Shown here one piece after another: positions 26,858 to 35,477 of a stretch of 64,000 nucleotides of DNA. Positions within the stretch are counted from its first letter, which is position 1, and the number at the start of each line of letters is the position of its first letter. The stretch covers positions 1 through 64,000 of the forward strand of contig JAEEIK010000097.1 in NCBI GenBank assembly GCA_016281335.1. Reading direction: 5' to 3'. The translations under genes and the position numbers were made by a program. The notes beneath the pieces were generated by a model. That model made no database searches. It was not told the DNA's origin and saw nothing but the letters and a program-made list of their open reading frames with translations. Origin of the DNA: Lachnospiraceae bacterium (GTDB lineage: Bacteria; Bacillota; Clostridia; Lachnospirales; Lachnospiraceae).

Positions 26858-27475
26858 ATGATGGAAGTATTATGCAGCTATGACGAAGAAGAACTGAAGA
26901 AGAAACTCAAACGCAAATTGGATGACAAGCGTTATGCACACTCCATAGGCGTTGCTTATACAGCGGTCTCGCTGGTGATGAGACACGGAAATATCGATAA
27001 ACTCGAAGACGGAGGAGCAAAACTCATCTCACAGGCTTATACGGCAGGGCTTCTGCACGACTGTGCCAAATGTCTGGAGGATGGTGAAAGAGACAAGCTC
27101 TGCAAGAACTATAAACTCGATATCAGTGATTTTGAAAGAGAATATCCTTATCTGATACACGCAAAACTCGGAGCGGCTCTGTCACAGAAAAAATACGGTG
27201 TTGACGATGATGAAATACTCTCGGCCATACGTTATCATACTACCGGACACAGTGATATGACTCTGCTTGAAGGCATCATCTTTTCTGCAGATTTCATAGA
27301 GCCCACAAGAAAACCCCTTATGATAATGCCTATAGCGAGGCAGGCGCTGTTTGAAGACCTTAATCACGGAATATATGTTATACTTGAACAGACGTTGAAA
27401 CATCTGAAAAATAAAGAACAGCCTGTTGAAGAACATACACTTGAAGCATACGAATGGTATAAGAGATATAAATGA
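26858..27475 (+). CDS. yqeK: HD-domain hydrolase YqeK (diadenosine tetraphosphatase family)
   Basis: A 205-residue metal-dependent HD phosphohydrolase; characterised family members split Ap4A symmetrically. Visible metal-binding motifs are RYAHSIGVAYTA, LLHDCAKCLE (the HD pair) and IRYHTTGHSDM. It is normally encoded directly after or fused to nadD, which is missing here. Two adjacent ATG codons begin the gene and either could be used; AGGTG precedes them. Confidence 0.93.
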   Translation: MMEVLCSYDEEELKKKLKRKLDDKRYAHSIGVAYTAVSLVMRHGNIDKLEDGGAKLISQAYTAGLLHDCAKCLEDGERDKLCKNYKLDISDFEREYPYLIHAKLGAALSQKKYGVDDDEILSAIRYHTTGHSDMTLLEGIIFSADFIEPTRKPLMIMPIARQALFEDLNHGIYVILEQTLKHLKNKEQPVEEHTLEAYEWYKRYK

Positions 27476-27486
27476 GGTGAATATTT

Positions 27487-27837
27487 ATGGACATTAAGGA
27501 AGCTGTAAAGATCGCCATAAACGCGATGGAAGATAAAAAAGCAACAGATATAAGAGTCATTGATATCGCAGGGATCTCAACCCTGGGTGACTATTTTCTT
27601 ATTGCCAGCGGAAGCAATATAAACCAGATACATGCGATCACCGATGAGATCGAAGAGAAGCTGGGCCGGGCAGGCATGAGTCCCAGGCAGATAGAAGGCT
27701 ATACTAATGCCAACTGGGTATTAATGGATTACGGCGATATCATAATTCATGTTTTCGACGAAGAAAACAGGCTGTTCTATAACCTTGAGAAGATATGGAA
27801 AGACGGAAAAAGCGTGGAAATAGAAGAGTTTAAATGA
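27487..27837 (+). CDS. rsfS: ribosome silencing factor
   Basis: A 116-residue RsfS/Iojap protein that binds L14 and blocks subunit joining when nutrients are scarce. Signature regions: DIAGISTLGDYFLIASGSN, QIEGYTNANWVLMDYGDIIIHV. Last gene of the obgE operon; the hairpin repeat that follows ends in five T and likely serves as its terminator. Confidence 0.96.
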   Translation: MDIKEAVKIAINAMEDKKATDIRVIDIAGISTLGDYFLIASGSNINQIHAITDEIEEKLGRAGMSPRQIEGYTNANWVLMDYGDIIIHVFDEENRLFYNLEKIWKDGKSVEIEEFK

Positions 27838-27840
27838 GTA

Positions 27841-27896
27841 CTCCTCATACGTCGCCTTACGGCGACGCCTTCTCCCCAAGGGGAGAAGGCGTTTTT
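27841..27896 (+). repeat. double-hairpin repeat, copy 2, serving as terminator
   Basis: Same plan as the element at 25144: CTCCTCATA, hairpin CGTCGCC/GGCGACG (27850-27867) and a perfect 11-bp hairpin GCCTTCTCCCC/GGGGAGAAGGC (27867-27890), then GTTTTT. It sits between convergent rsfS and lexA; the T run favours termination of rsfS only. Confidence 0.85.
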
Positions 27897-27900
27897 ATTA

Positions 27901-28530
27901 TCAGATTCTGTGTTTATAGGAACGGAATACTCCAAAGACCTTGCCGAGTATTGTGCATTCATCAAGAATGATGGGATCCATGGTGTCATTCTCGGGCTGG
28001 AGACGTATGTGGCCGTTTTCTTTATAAAAGGTCTTGACCGTAGCCGAGTCGTCTATAAGCGCAACAACAATATCACCGTTCAGGGCAGTGTTGCAGGATT
28101 CAACGAAAACTATATCCCCCGAATGTATGCCGGCATTGATCATGCTGTCTCCCTTAACCTTAAGGACAAAGGAATCGGCATTGGGCACATAATCAACAGG
28201 CAGAGGGAAGAAGCCCTCTATATTCTCCTGAGCAAGAATGGGCTCACCTGCCGCAACCCTTCCGACAATAGGGATGCTGGCCATTTCCTGACGCATCATA
28301 GCATTAAAGCTGTCATCTATGATCTCGATGGCCCTGGGCTTGGTCGGGTCTCTTTTTATATATCCGTTATTCTCCAAGGTCGATAAATGGGAATGAACGG
28401 AAGATGTGGACTTAAGATTAACTGCTTCGCATATATCACGCACAGTAGGGGGATAACCTTTCTGCATGGTAAAATCTTTAAGATAATCAAGTATCTCCTG
28501 CTGTTTGGCGGATATCCTGCCGTCTCTCAT
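27901..28530 (-). CDS. lexA: SOS repressor LexA
   Basis: A 209-residue repressor and self-cleaving S24 peptidase. A winged-helix DNA-binding domain (1-70; [24 protein letters not shown]) is followed by the cleavage site A94-G95 (VAAGEP), catalytic S129 (GDSM) and K166 (ATVKTF). An upstream in-frame start would add 19 residues. Start 28530 is chosen because GAAAGGAG lies just before it and because the family begins M-x-D-G-R/K-I-S-x-K-Q. It is divergent from yneA, and the shared region carries SOS boxes. Confidence 0.96.
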   Translation of the reverse strand: MRDGRISAKQQEILDYLKDFTMQKGYPPTVRDICEAVNLKSTSSVHSHLSTLENNGYIKRDPTKPRAIEIIDDSFNAMMRQEMASIPIVGRVAAGEPILAQENIEGFFPLPVDYVPNADSFVLKVKGDSMINAGIHSGDIVFVESCNTALNGDIVVALIDDSATVKTFYKENGHIRLQPENDTMDPIILDECTILGKVFGVFRSYKHRI

Positions 28531-28577
28531 AGTATTTCTCCTTTCAATGATCATAAGGGAATTAACTGTATATGACC

Positions 28578-28607
28578 ATTCTAGCACAGATGTTCTGTAA
28601 ATGCAAA
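28578..28607 (-). promoter_or_regulatory. lexA promoter with embedded degenerate SOS site
   Basis: Reading the minus strand: TTTGCA (28602-28607), 18-base spacer, TAGAAT (28578-28583). The spacer contains GAACATCTGTGC (28584-28595), a half-conserved LexA box, consistent with weak autoregulation. Confidence 0.65.
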
Positions 28608-28639
28608 CATATTTTCGGAAAATATGTTCGAAAAAAGTG

Positions 28640-28690
28640 TTGACAAAAGAACATTTGTTCGTTATACTACAAATATCGAACAGCTGTTCG
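28640..28690 (+). promoter_or_regulatory. yneA promoter with two LexA boxes
   Basis: TTGACA at 28640-28645 and TATACT at 28663-28668, spacer 17. LexA box 1, AGAACATTTGTTCG (28648-28661), fills the spacer. Box 2, CGAACAGCTGTTCG (28677-28690), a perfect palindrome, covers the start of transcription. A further imperfect box, CGGAAAATATGTTCG, lies at 28616-28630. Repression by LexA would block polymerase binding directly. Confidence 0.92.
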
Positions 28691-28726
28691 GGAACATAAA
28701 ATCAAATTTACTGAGGAGAATAAGCC

Positions 28727-29122
28727 ATGAGTAATATAGAAATCTACAGAATGAAGAGAAGAGCAAGAGAACTCAGAAAAAAGAAGATGCTTGCCAATAT
28801 ATTGAAAGTTTCGTTATTATCGGCTTTTCTTCTTACAGCTGTTTTCTTCTTTATTTTCAAAACGCCGGTACAGGCAAAAGAAGAGGGCGAGACATACTTT
28901 AAGTATTATGATACCATCAGAGTCGAAAAGGGTGACAGTCTCTGGTCTTATGCAAAGCTCTATTCCGAAGGTTCTGGAATGAGCACTGATGCGTTTATAG
29001 ACGAGATCTGCTCCATAAATCACATTTCCAGACATGCCGTGTTGAGAAGCGGGACTACCATAACGGTTCCGTATTACTCAACAGAATATATATGTGAAGG
29101 CATCAGTTACTGCAAGCAGTAA
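28727..29122 (+). CDS. yneA: YneA-like SOS cell-division inhibitor (LysM protein)
   Basis: A 131-residue membrane protein with a basic N-terminus, one transmembrane segment (about 25-44) and an extracellular LysM domain (about 62-115; IRVEKGDSLWSYAKLYS, ITVP). In Bacillus, YneA is induced by DNA damage and delays septation. The pairing with lexA, the two SOS boxes in its promoter and the TM-LysM layout support the same role here; sequence similarity among YneA proteins is low. Confidence 0.88.
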   Translation: MSNIEIYRMKRRARELRKKKMLANILKVSLLSAFLLTAVFFFIFKTPVQAKEEGETYFKYYDTIRVEKGDSLWSYAKLYSEGSGMSTDAFIDEICSINHISRHAVLRSGTTITVPYYSTEYICEGISYCKQ

Positions 29123-29167
29123 CGGTATTTGTAACGCTCCCCCCAACGGGCATATGTCCCGAACATT

Positions 29168-29193
29168 ACCACGCTTTGCCGGCGTGGTTTTTG
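29168..29193 (+). terminator. intrinsic terminator after yneA
   Basis: 7-bp stem ACCACGC/GCGTGGT with a 7-base loop and a T-rich tail. It abuts the stop of the convergent recombinase gene. Confidence 0.85.
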
Positions 29194-29195
29194 TT

Positions 29196-30257
29196 TTATG
29201 AATCTTTCCTGAGTTTTACGAAATCAGCAGCTTTTTTACGCTGTTCCTCGTCCATGGAAGCATAATGTTTTCTTGTGGTATTCACGTCTTTGTGACCAAG
29301 TACTGATGCTACCAGATAGATATCATTGCTTTCCCTGTACAGTTCGGTGCCGTATGTGCTGCGCAATTTATGTGGCGTGATCTTCTTTAGAGTAGTGACC
29401 TGAGATGCATATTTCTTTATCAGTATCTCGACCGCGCGTACAGAAATGCGTTTATTCTGCATTGAAAGAAAAAGAGCTTTTTCACTTCCTGCCGCAGGCA
29501 TAATGCTTTTTCGCTGTTCAAGGTAGGTAAGCAGAGCTTCTCGCACCTCTTCTCCGAAATATACTCGGGCTTCGTTACCGCCTTTTCTGACTATGCGTAT
29601 GGCATTATTCTCGAAATCTATATCATCAAGATTAAGACCAACACATTCGGAAACACGGATACCGGTACCAAGAAGGAGAGTGACCAGGCAGGTATCTCTT
29701 ATGACCGTCTTCTTATGATAACTGGACTGATGCTCAGTAGTCTGTTCAGAACCGTTCTCAACTACATCCAGCAGCCTGGAAACCTCGTTTCCTTCAAGCC
29801 TTATAATATTCTTCTCGTGTATCTTCGGAACATGAACTATGGAAGCCGGATTGGTCTTGATCAGCTCTGATTCATAGAAATAATTGTACATGCTCTTTAC
29901 GGAAGATAGCTTCCTGCCTTTTCCGCGCTCGTTATTGGTACGGGCCAGGCCGTCATTGTTCTCATAATAAGCAAGGTATTCAAGATAGTTCTCCAGATCG
30001 AATTTTTCGACTTTTTCAAGTACCTCAAGCTTCATATCGCAGATATTATCATAAGCCTTATCAAGAATATTCTCGTTTATGTAATTAAAAAAGATCGTAA
30101 GATCATAGGCATAGCTTACCAGTGTCCTTGTACTGACGCGGTCATTGATGCCTCTGAAAAAAATGGTACAGAAAGAAGGGAGCTTTTTTTCCATCTCCCT
30201 TAATTTAACGATGTTTCTGATCTTTACCTGTTCATGATAAGATGACTTGTCGCCCAT
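29196..30257 (-). CDS. XerC/D-type tyrosine recombinase
   Basis: A 353-residue site-specific recombinase. It has an N-terminal core-binding domain (about 25-140) and a catalytic domain with the full set R201 (GTGIRVSE), K225 (RKGG), H296-x-x-R299 (HKLRST), H322 (GHKDVNTT) and nucleophile Y332 (KHYAS). It is slightly longer than XerC/D, with an insertion near residues 168-184. It follows the AI-2E family permease gene by eight bases. No integrase-associated genes, att repeats or phage genes are near, so a chromosomal role (dimer resolution type) is more likely than a mobile one. Confidence 0.88.
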   Translation of the reverse strand: MGDKSSYHEQVKIRNIVKLREMEKKLPSFCTIFFRGINDRVSTRTLVSYAYDLTIFFNYINENILDKAYDNICDMKLEVLEKVEKFDLENYLEYLAYYENNDGLARTNNERGKGRKLSSVKSMYNYFYESELIKTNPASIVHVPKIHEKNIIRLEGNEVSRLLDVVENGSEQTTEHQSSYHKKTVIRDTCLVTLLLGTGIRVSECVGLNLDDIDFENNAIRIVRKGGNEARVYFGEEVREALLTYLEQRKSIMPAAGSEKALFLSMQNKRISVRAVEILIKKYASQVTTLKKITPHKLRSTYGTELYRESNDIYLVASVLGHKDVNTTRKHYASMDEEQRKKAADFVKLRKDS

Positions 30258-30265
30258 GATATGTT

Positions 30266-31603
30266 TTATTCTTCTTCGTCAAGATCCCTTTTTTCTGACT
30301 TATCAAACTTTTTCTTTTCGGCCTTTGCTTTTTTTCTCATTTCGAGATCCAAGGCTACAAAAGATCCGTCATCATCTATCTTTTCCAATTGTATATAATC
30401 TGAAGTCCGCTTAGACAATTCTTTGGTATCAAGTTTCTCGGTTATCTGCTCTTTAATATAAGCATAGAGCAGCGCAAACAGCGGAACGCCTATCAGCATT
30501 CCCCAGAAACTGAACAGTCCACCGAAAAAGGTGATGGCAAAGATTACCCAGAAGCCCGAAAGGCCGGTGCTTTCACCGAGAATTCGCGGTCCGATGATAT
30601 TGCCGTCTATCTGCTGCAGTATAAGTATCATTATTATGAAATACAGACACTGTTTGGGATCGGCCAACAATACTATAAAGGCCGAAGGTATGGCGCCGAT
30701 GAAAGGTCCGAAATAGGGGATGATATTTGTTACACCCACTATAACCGAAACAAGCAGGGCATAAGGTGTTCCCATGATCTTGGTAACGATATAACAGAGT
30801 ATACCGATTATCATGGAATCTACTATCTTTCCCACAAAGAAACCCTGGAAGGTATCATTTGCAGAGCGGACTCTCTTAAGGAAATTGTTGATCGTATTTC
30901 TGTCAAAGAAAGCGTAAAGGCTCTTCTTAAACTGTCCGGCAAAAGACTCCTTGGCATAGAGTATATATATCGAAACAATAAGACCGATTATGATGTTAAG
31001 CAGAGTCTTGACCACTGCCTTAACACCGGTTGTAACACCGGTAACCAGACTGTTAGCGCCGGGAAGGATGAGTCCCTGTAACCAGTTTATAAATTCAGGA
31101 GAAAAACCTTCCCATGCACCGCTGAAACGTTCTTCAATATCGGGAAAACTTTTAAGAACACCGTCAAGCCAGTGAAAAAGATTTTCCTGATACTGAGGCA
31201 GGTTATTTGCCATACGCTGCACGGAAATAACAAGTTCGGGGATGACCAGCGAAAACAGTCCGTAGAGCAGCATAAAGAAGACGAGATAACTCAAAGTAAT
31301 GCACAGAGCGCGGATCCGGCGCCTTATACGGTGTCTCTCCATCTCGTTTTTAGCTTTTTTGAATATAGTGACACTGAATTTCTTATATATGATCTTGTTT
31401 TCCATGGCAGAAATCAGCGGATTTAAAAGCCATGCGATAACGAGACCGATGATTATCGGTGTGATTATCTTGACAACTTTTCCAAGGCCTCCGAGGACTT
31501 CGTCAAGATGGAAAATAAGATAATAAAAGAGTATAAGGGCACCACCTGACAGGAATACTGTCAGGCCCCAGAAGAGGTATTTTTTACCATTTGAAAAATT
31601 CAT
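30266..31603 (-). CDS. AI-2E family transporter
   Basis: A 445-residue polytopic membrane protein (PF01594 type). Paired N-terminal helices (about 10-50), a soluble stretch with a basic region (KKAKNEMERHRIRRR) and a helix bundle with GVTNIIPYFGPFIGAIPSA and GNIIGPRILGESTGLSGFWV are typical. Some members export autoinducer-2, others act in Na+/Li+ antiport, so the substrate is open. The C-terminal 60 residues are charged and cytoplasmic. First gene of a two-gene minus-strand unit with the recombinase. Confidence 0.9.
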   Translation of the reverse strand: MNFSNGKKYLFWGLTVFLSGGALILFYYLIFHLDEVLGGLGKVVKIITPIIIGLVIAWLLNPLISAMENKIIYKKFSVTIFKKAKNEMERHRIRRRIRALCITLSYLVFFMLLYGLFSLVIPELVISVQRMANNLPQYQENLFHWLDGVLKSFPDIEERFSGAWEGFSPEFINWLQGLILPGANSLVTGVTTGVKAVVKTLLNIIIGLIVSIYILYAKESFAGQFKKSLYAFFDRNTINNFLKRVRSANDTFQGFFVGKIVDSMIIGILCYIVTKIMGTPYALLVSVIVGVTNIIPYFGPFIGAIPSAFIVLLADPKQCLYFIIMILILQQIDGNIIGPRILGESTGLSGFWVIFAITFFGGLFSFWGMLIGVPLFALLYAYIKEQITEKLDTKELSKRTSDYIQLEKIDDDGSFVALDLEMRKKAKAEKKKFDKSEKRDLDEEE

Positions 31604-31719
31604 ATCCGCCAGTCTCCCTTGACTGAAATTATTTTATGTCTACAATAATAACACAGCTTCTTAAAGTAATAAAGAGTTTTCTCACAAATATAAAATTCTA
31701 AAAATCACACAAAAAACAC

Positions 31720-31749
31720 ATGACATCCGTAGGCTAAATATGTTATAAT
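31720..31749 (+). promoter_or_regulatory. sigma-A promoter for the chemotaxis operon
   Basis: ATGACA at 31720-31725 and TATAAT at 31744-31749, spacer 18. No sigma-28-type promoter (TAAA ... GCCGATAA) is seen here, so the operon appears to be read by the vegetative polymerase. Confidence 0.75.
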
Positions 31750-31782
31750 TACACAGTAAATGTAGTCAATTTGGAGGCAAAA

Positions 31783-32856
31783 ATGAAAAAACTGCTCATT
31801 ATTGATGATTCTGCACTCACGAGAAGAGTTTTGTGTGATATAATAGCAGCTGATAAACGTTTTGAAGTTGCTGCCAAGGCAAATAACGGCCTTGAAGCCC
31901 TCGAGATACTGAAAAACAACAGTTTTGACGGTATCGTGACGGATATCAACATGCCGAAGATGAACGGGCTGCAGTTTTTAAAAGAATTAAAAACGCTTAA
32001 AAGGCCCGAACCGGTAATGGTTCTTTCGAGTGATACAGCGGAAGGCGCCAAAGTAACCTTGGATGCGCTGGAACTCGGAGCTATCGATTTCATACAGAAG
32101 CCCCAAAGTTCCATTTACTCAAAAGACGAAGACTTTATTAAACGTTTCTTTGATATACTTGAAGCCGTTGTATATTCAAACAGGAAGGCTTCATCAACGA
32201 TATACAGAAATGCTCTTTCCATAAAGCCCGGAGGCAATATCGTAAAGATCGATCCGGGAAGACGTATAGAAGGGAAAGGTAACAAACTGGTTGCTATAGC
32301 CAGTTCTACAGGCGGCCCTAAAGCCTTACAGGCCGTGATACCCAGGCTTCCGAAAGAACTGGATGCACCGGTACTCATAGTCCAGCACATGCCGGTAGGC
32401 TTTACCAAATCCCTGGCAGACAGGCTGAATGCCATGAGCGAACTGACCGTAAGCGAAGCAGCGGATGGAGAATATCTCGAAAAAGGCCATGTTTATATCT
32501 CCAAAGGCGGCGCGCATATGAAATACGAAGACAATCGCGGGCGCGGACGCATCATCTATACCGATGAGCCGTCAAGAGAGGGCGTTAAGCCCTGTGCCAA
32601 TTATATGTACGAATCCCTAGTCAACAGTCCCTATCATTCCATAGTCTGCGTAGTGCTGACCGGAATGGGAAAGGACGGAACCGAGGGGATAAAGGCGCTG
32701 GCCGGCGCCAAGAAGACACATATCATAGCCGAAGATGCCAAGAGCTGCGTAGTAAACGGCATGCCAGGCTCAATAGTAGCCACCGGACTTGTAAATGAGG
32801 TCGCAGACCTTGATTTAATAGCACAATCAATCCTAACAAACGTGGGGGTAAGATGA
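31783..32856 (+). CDS. cheB: chemotaxis methylesterase/deamidase CheB
   Basis: A 357-residue response regulator that demethylates and deamidates chemoreceptors when phosphorylated. Receiver domain (1-120) with D8, D9, phospho-acceptor D54 (TDINMPKMNG) and K106. Esterase domain (about 168-355) with S175 (ASSTGGP), H202 (QHMPVG) and D298 (GMGKDG). A TTG at 31771 would add four residues but lies in the GGAGG ribosome binding site, so ATG 31783 is taken. First gene of the che operon. Confidence 0.96.
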   Translation: MKKLLIIDDSALTRRVLCDIIAADKRFEVAAKANNGLEALEILKNNSFDGIVTDINMPKMNGLQFLKELKTLKRPEPVMVLSSDTAEGAKVTLDALELGAIDFIQKPQSSIYSKDEDFIKRFFDILEAVVYSNRKASSTIYRNALSIKPGGNIVKIDPGRRIEGKGNKLVAIASSTGGPKALQAVIPRLPKELDAPVLIVQHMPVGFTKSLADRLNAMSELTVSEAADGEYLEKGHVYISKGGAHMKYEDNRGRGRIIYTDEPSREGVKPCANYMYESLVNSPYHSIVCVVLTGMGKDGTEGIKALAGAKKTHIIAEDAKSCVVNGMPGSIVATGLVNEVADLDLIAQSILTNVGVR

Positions 32857-32857
32857 G

Positions 32858-34978
32858 ATGGATGTAAGCCAGTATTTGGATATTTTCCTTGACGAAAGTA
32901 AGGAACACCTGCAGAATCTGAACACCAGCGTCCTGAATCTCGAACAGGATGCAGAAAATCCCGAGACCATTGGCGAGATATTCCGTGCCGCTCATACTCT
33001 TAAGGGTATGGCCGGAACCATGGGCTTTAAGCGCATGCAGACGCTGACTCATGATATGGAGAATGTCTTTTCGGAAGTGCGTGACGGCAATCTGAAGATC
33101 AATGCAGGAATGATCGACGTGCTGTTCCACTGTCTCGATGCTTTGGAGGAATATGTTTCCGTTATCCAGGAAACCTCCGATGAAGGCGACAACGACAATG
33201 AGCCTATCATAAAAGAACTTAATGATATACTCGCAAGCAAGGGATCTGCCGAAGAAGCAAAAGAAGAAGTAGCCCCTGAAGTTTCCGATGCGGGAAAACA
33301 GGCCGAAAGCGGATCATACTGGAGCGGCAGGGAACTTACCGAAGAAGAAACAAAAGCCATGGAAGATGCCATGCTTGCCAATAAAAAAATCTATGCGGTC
33401 ACCGTATTTGTCGAAGAAAACTGCCTGCTGAAAGCAGCCAGGGCATTTCTGGTATTTAAGGCAATAGAAGAAACTGCAGAGATCATAGCTGCCGATCCTT
33501 CCACTCAGGATATCGAAGACGAGAAGTTTGAGCTTCAGTTTTCATTGATCATTTCTGCCGAAAGTGAGCTTGAACCAATACTTGACGCCATCAAGGGCGT
33601 ATCCGAGATAGCAGATGCAAAGGGCGGAGTATTTGACGGAGAAGCAGGAAGCGCCGCTTCTGCAGAACCTGTAACGGAAGCAGCTCCCGAAGTTCAGAAA
33701 GAAGAAGTCAAGAACGATGTGCCCGTACCCGTTACTGCTCCGGCAAAGGTGGAAGCGCCAAAAAAAGCGGAAGAAAAGAAAGCTCCCGCCAAAGCTGCCC
33801 AGGACAAGAAGAACGGAAAACCGGCAGTAGGCAGATCCGTACGTGTCGATATAGAAAAACTCGATTCATTAATGAACCTGGTAAGTGAGCTCATTATAGC
33901 AAAGAACTCCCTGGTAAGCAGCGCCACCAACGCAGGCGAGAACAGCGGAGCGCTTCATGACCAGATAGAATATCTCGAAAGCGTTACTACCAACCTTCAC
34001 GAATCCGTCATGAAGGTACGAATGGTGCCTATCGAGAGCGTAGTCAGCAAATTCCCGAGAATGATAAGGGATATCTCCAAACAGCTTAATAAGCCGATGG
34101 AGCTGTTCATGAGCGGTGAGGAAACGGAACTTGACCGTACCGTGGTGGATGAGATAGGCGATCCCCTTATGCATATGTTACGAAACAGCGCCGATCACGG
34201 TCTGGAAATGCCGGATGTCCGTATCGCAAGAGGCAAGCCTGAATCAGGTTCCATTTTCCTTGATGCATATCAGGACGGTAATAACGTTGTGATCGAGGTA
34301 AGGGATGACGGTAACGGTATCGACGTTAACAGAGTTCGTGAAAAAGCCGTTGAACGCGGTATCATGACAGAAGAGCAGGCCAATGCCGCAGAAGATTCCG
34401 ATATCATCAATCTTCTGTTCCTGCCCAGTTTTTCAACTGCAAAGCAGGTATCCGACCTGTCAGGACGCGGTGTAGGGCTTGATGTTGTTAAATCCAAGAT
34501 AGAAGCGCTTTCCGGCGAAGTGGATGTCAAGACCAGACTCGGCGAGGGTACAACCTTTACCATCAGGCTGCCTCTGACACTCGCGATCATACAGGCTCTT
34601 ATGGTTGTTGTCGGCGGAGAAAAGTATGCAATAGCGCTTTCCGGAATAACCACGATCGAGAATATTGAACCTAAGGATGTCAAAACAGTTCAGTCCAAGG
34701 AAGTCATCAACCTCCGAGGAAATGTCATCCCTCTTGTCAGACTGGATGAGGTTCTCGACATACAGTCCACCAGGGATCCGGATTCTTCCATGGTCGTAGT
34801 CATCGCAAAGAAGGGCGATAAGCTTGCAGGCCTTGTAGTAGACGAGCTCATAGGCCAGCAGGAGATAGTTATCAAGTCCCTCGGCAAATATATCAACAAG
34901 TGTAAATTCATCAGCGGCGCAACCATCCTCGGCGACGGTGAGATCGCTCTGATCATTGACACCAACGCTTTGATATAA
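32858..34978 (+). CDS. cheA: chemotaxis histidine kinase CheA
   Basis: A 706-residue kinase. HPt domain with phospho-site H46 (RAAHTLKGMAG); a P2-like region (about 150-255) for CheY/CheB docking; an Ala/Lys/Pro linker; dimerisation helices (about 328-395, VRVDIEKLDSLMNLVSELI); an ATPase domain (HMLRNSADHGLE, DDGNGID, GRGVGLDVV); and a C-terminal CheW-like domain (GGEKYAIALSGI). Its ATG lies one base after the cheB stop. Confidence 0.97.
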   Translation: MDVSQYLDIFLDESKEHLQNLNTSVLNLEQDAENPETIGEIFRAAHTLKGMAGTMGFKRMQTLTHDMENVFSEVRDGNLKINAGMIDVLFHCLDALEEYVSVIQETSDEGDNDNEPIIKELNDILASKGSAEEAKEEVAPEVSDAGKQAESGSYWSGRELTEEETKAMEDAMLANKKIYAVTVFVEENCLLKAARAFLVFKAIEETAEIIAADPSTQDIEDEKFELQFSLIISAESELEPILDAIKGVSEIADAKGGVFDGEAGSAASAEPVTEAAPEVQKEEVKNDVPVPVTAPAKVEAPKKAEEKKAPAKAAQDKKNGKPAVGRSVRVDIEKLDSLMNLVSELIIAKNSLVSSATNAGENSGALHDQIEYLESVTTNLHESVMKVRMVPIESVVSKFPRMIRDISKQLNKPMELFMSGEETELDRTVVDEIGDPLMHMLRNSADHGLEMPDVRIARGKPESGSIFLDAYQDGNNVVIEVRDDGNGIDVNRVREKAVERGIMTEEQANAAEDSDIINLLFLPSFSTAKQVSDLSGRGVGLDVVKSKIEALSGEVDVKTRLGEGTTFTIRLPLTLAIIQALMVVVGGEKYAIALSGITTIENIEPKDVKTVQSKEVINLRGNVIPLVRLDEVLDIQSTRDPDSSMVVVIAKKGDKLAGLVVDELIGQQEIVIKSLGKYINKCKFISGATILGDGEIALIIDTNALI

Positions 34979-34997
34979 AATCAGGGAGGGAAAAGAA

Positions 34998-35459
34998 ATG
35001 GCAAATGAATTAAGCACTAATGTAAATACCAACGAACTCGCGCAGTATATCGTGATCAATATAGGCGAAGAGCAGTACGGCATAGATATCAAATATATCG
35101 ATAACATCGTCCGTCTCCCGCAGATCACCAGGGTTCCCAAAGTCCCCGTTCATTTCCTTGGGGTTATCAATCTGCGTGGTGAAGTAATTCCCGTAATGAG
35201 CCTTCGCAAGAAGATGGATCTCGGGGCAGACACTCCCACTAAGGATACACGTATCATAATCATCAAAATGGCACAGTACGAGGCTATAGGCATGATGGTG
35301 GATTCCGTTAAGGAAGTGGTAAATCTTTCCTCTGACCAGATAGAGAGCACAGGAAGTGACAAAAGAGATGAAGCCGCATATGTCCGCGGCATAGGCAAGC
35401 ATGACGGCGGCCTCATATCTCTTTTGGATCTGGAACTGATACTGCAGGAAATACAGTGA
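34998..35459 (+). CDS. cheW: chemotaxis coupling protein CheW
   Basis: A 153-residue adaptor that joins receptors to CheA. EEQYGIDIKYIDNIVR, FLGVINLRGEVIPVMSLR and DSVKEVVNL are the family core. A strong GGGAGGG ribosome binding site precedes the ATG. Confidence 0.97.
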   Translation: MANELSTNVNTNELAQYIVINIGEEQYGIDIKYIDNIVRLPQITRVPKVPVHFLGVINLRGEVIPVMSLRKKMDLGADTPTKDTRIIIIKMAQYEAIGMMVDSVKEVVNLSSDQIESTGSDKRDEAAYVRGIGKHDGGLISLLDLELILQEIQ

Positions 35460-35477
35460 TACATTTTAGGAGGGGAT

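Noticed and set aside
27910-28575. Plus-strand frames opposite lexA
   Set aside because: Antisense shadows of a clearly recognised gene with no family resemblance of their own.
29196-30257. Integrated mobile element led by the tyrosine recombinase
   Set aside because: No att-like direct repeats, tRNA, excisionase or phage genes; the gene is in a two-gene unit with a permease and flanked by housekeeping loci.
31771-31785. TTG start for cheB adding MEAK
   Set aside because: The TTG lies within the GGAGG ribosome binding site that serves the ATG at 31783.
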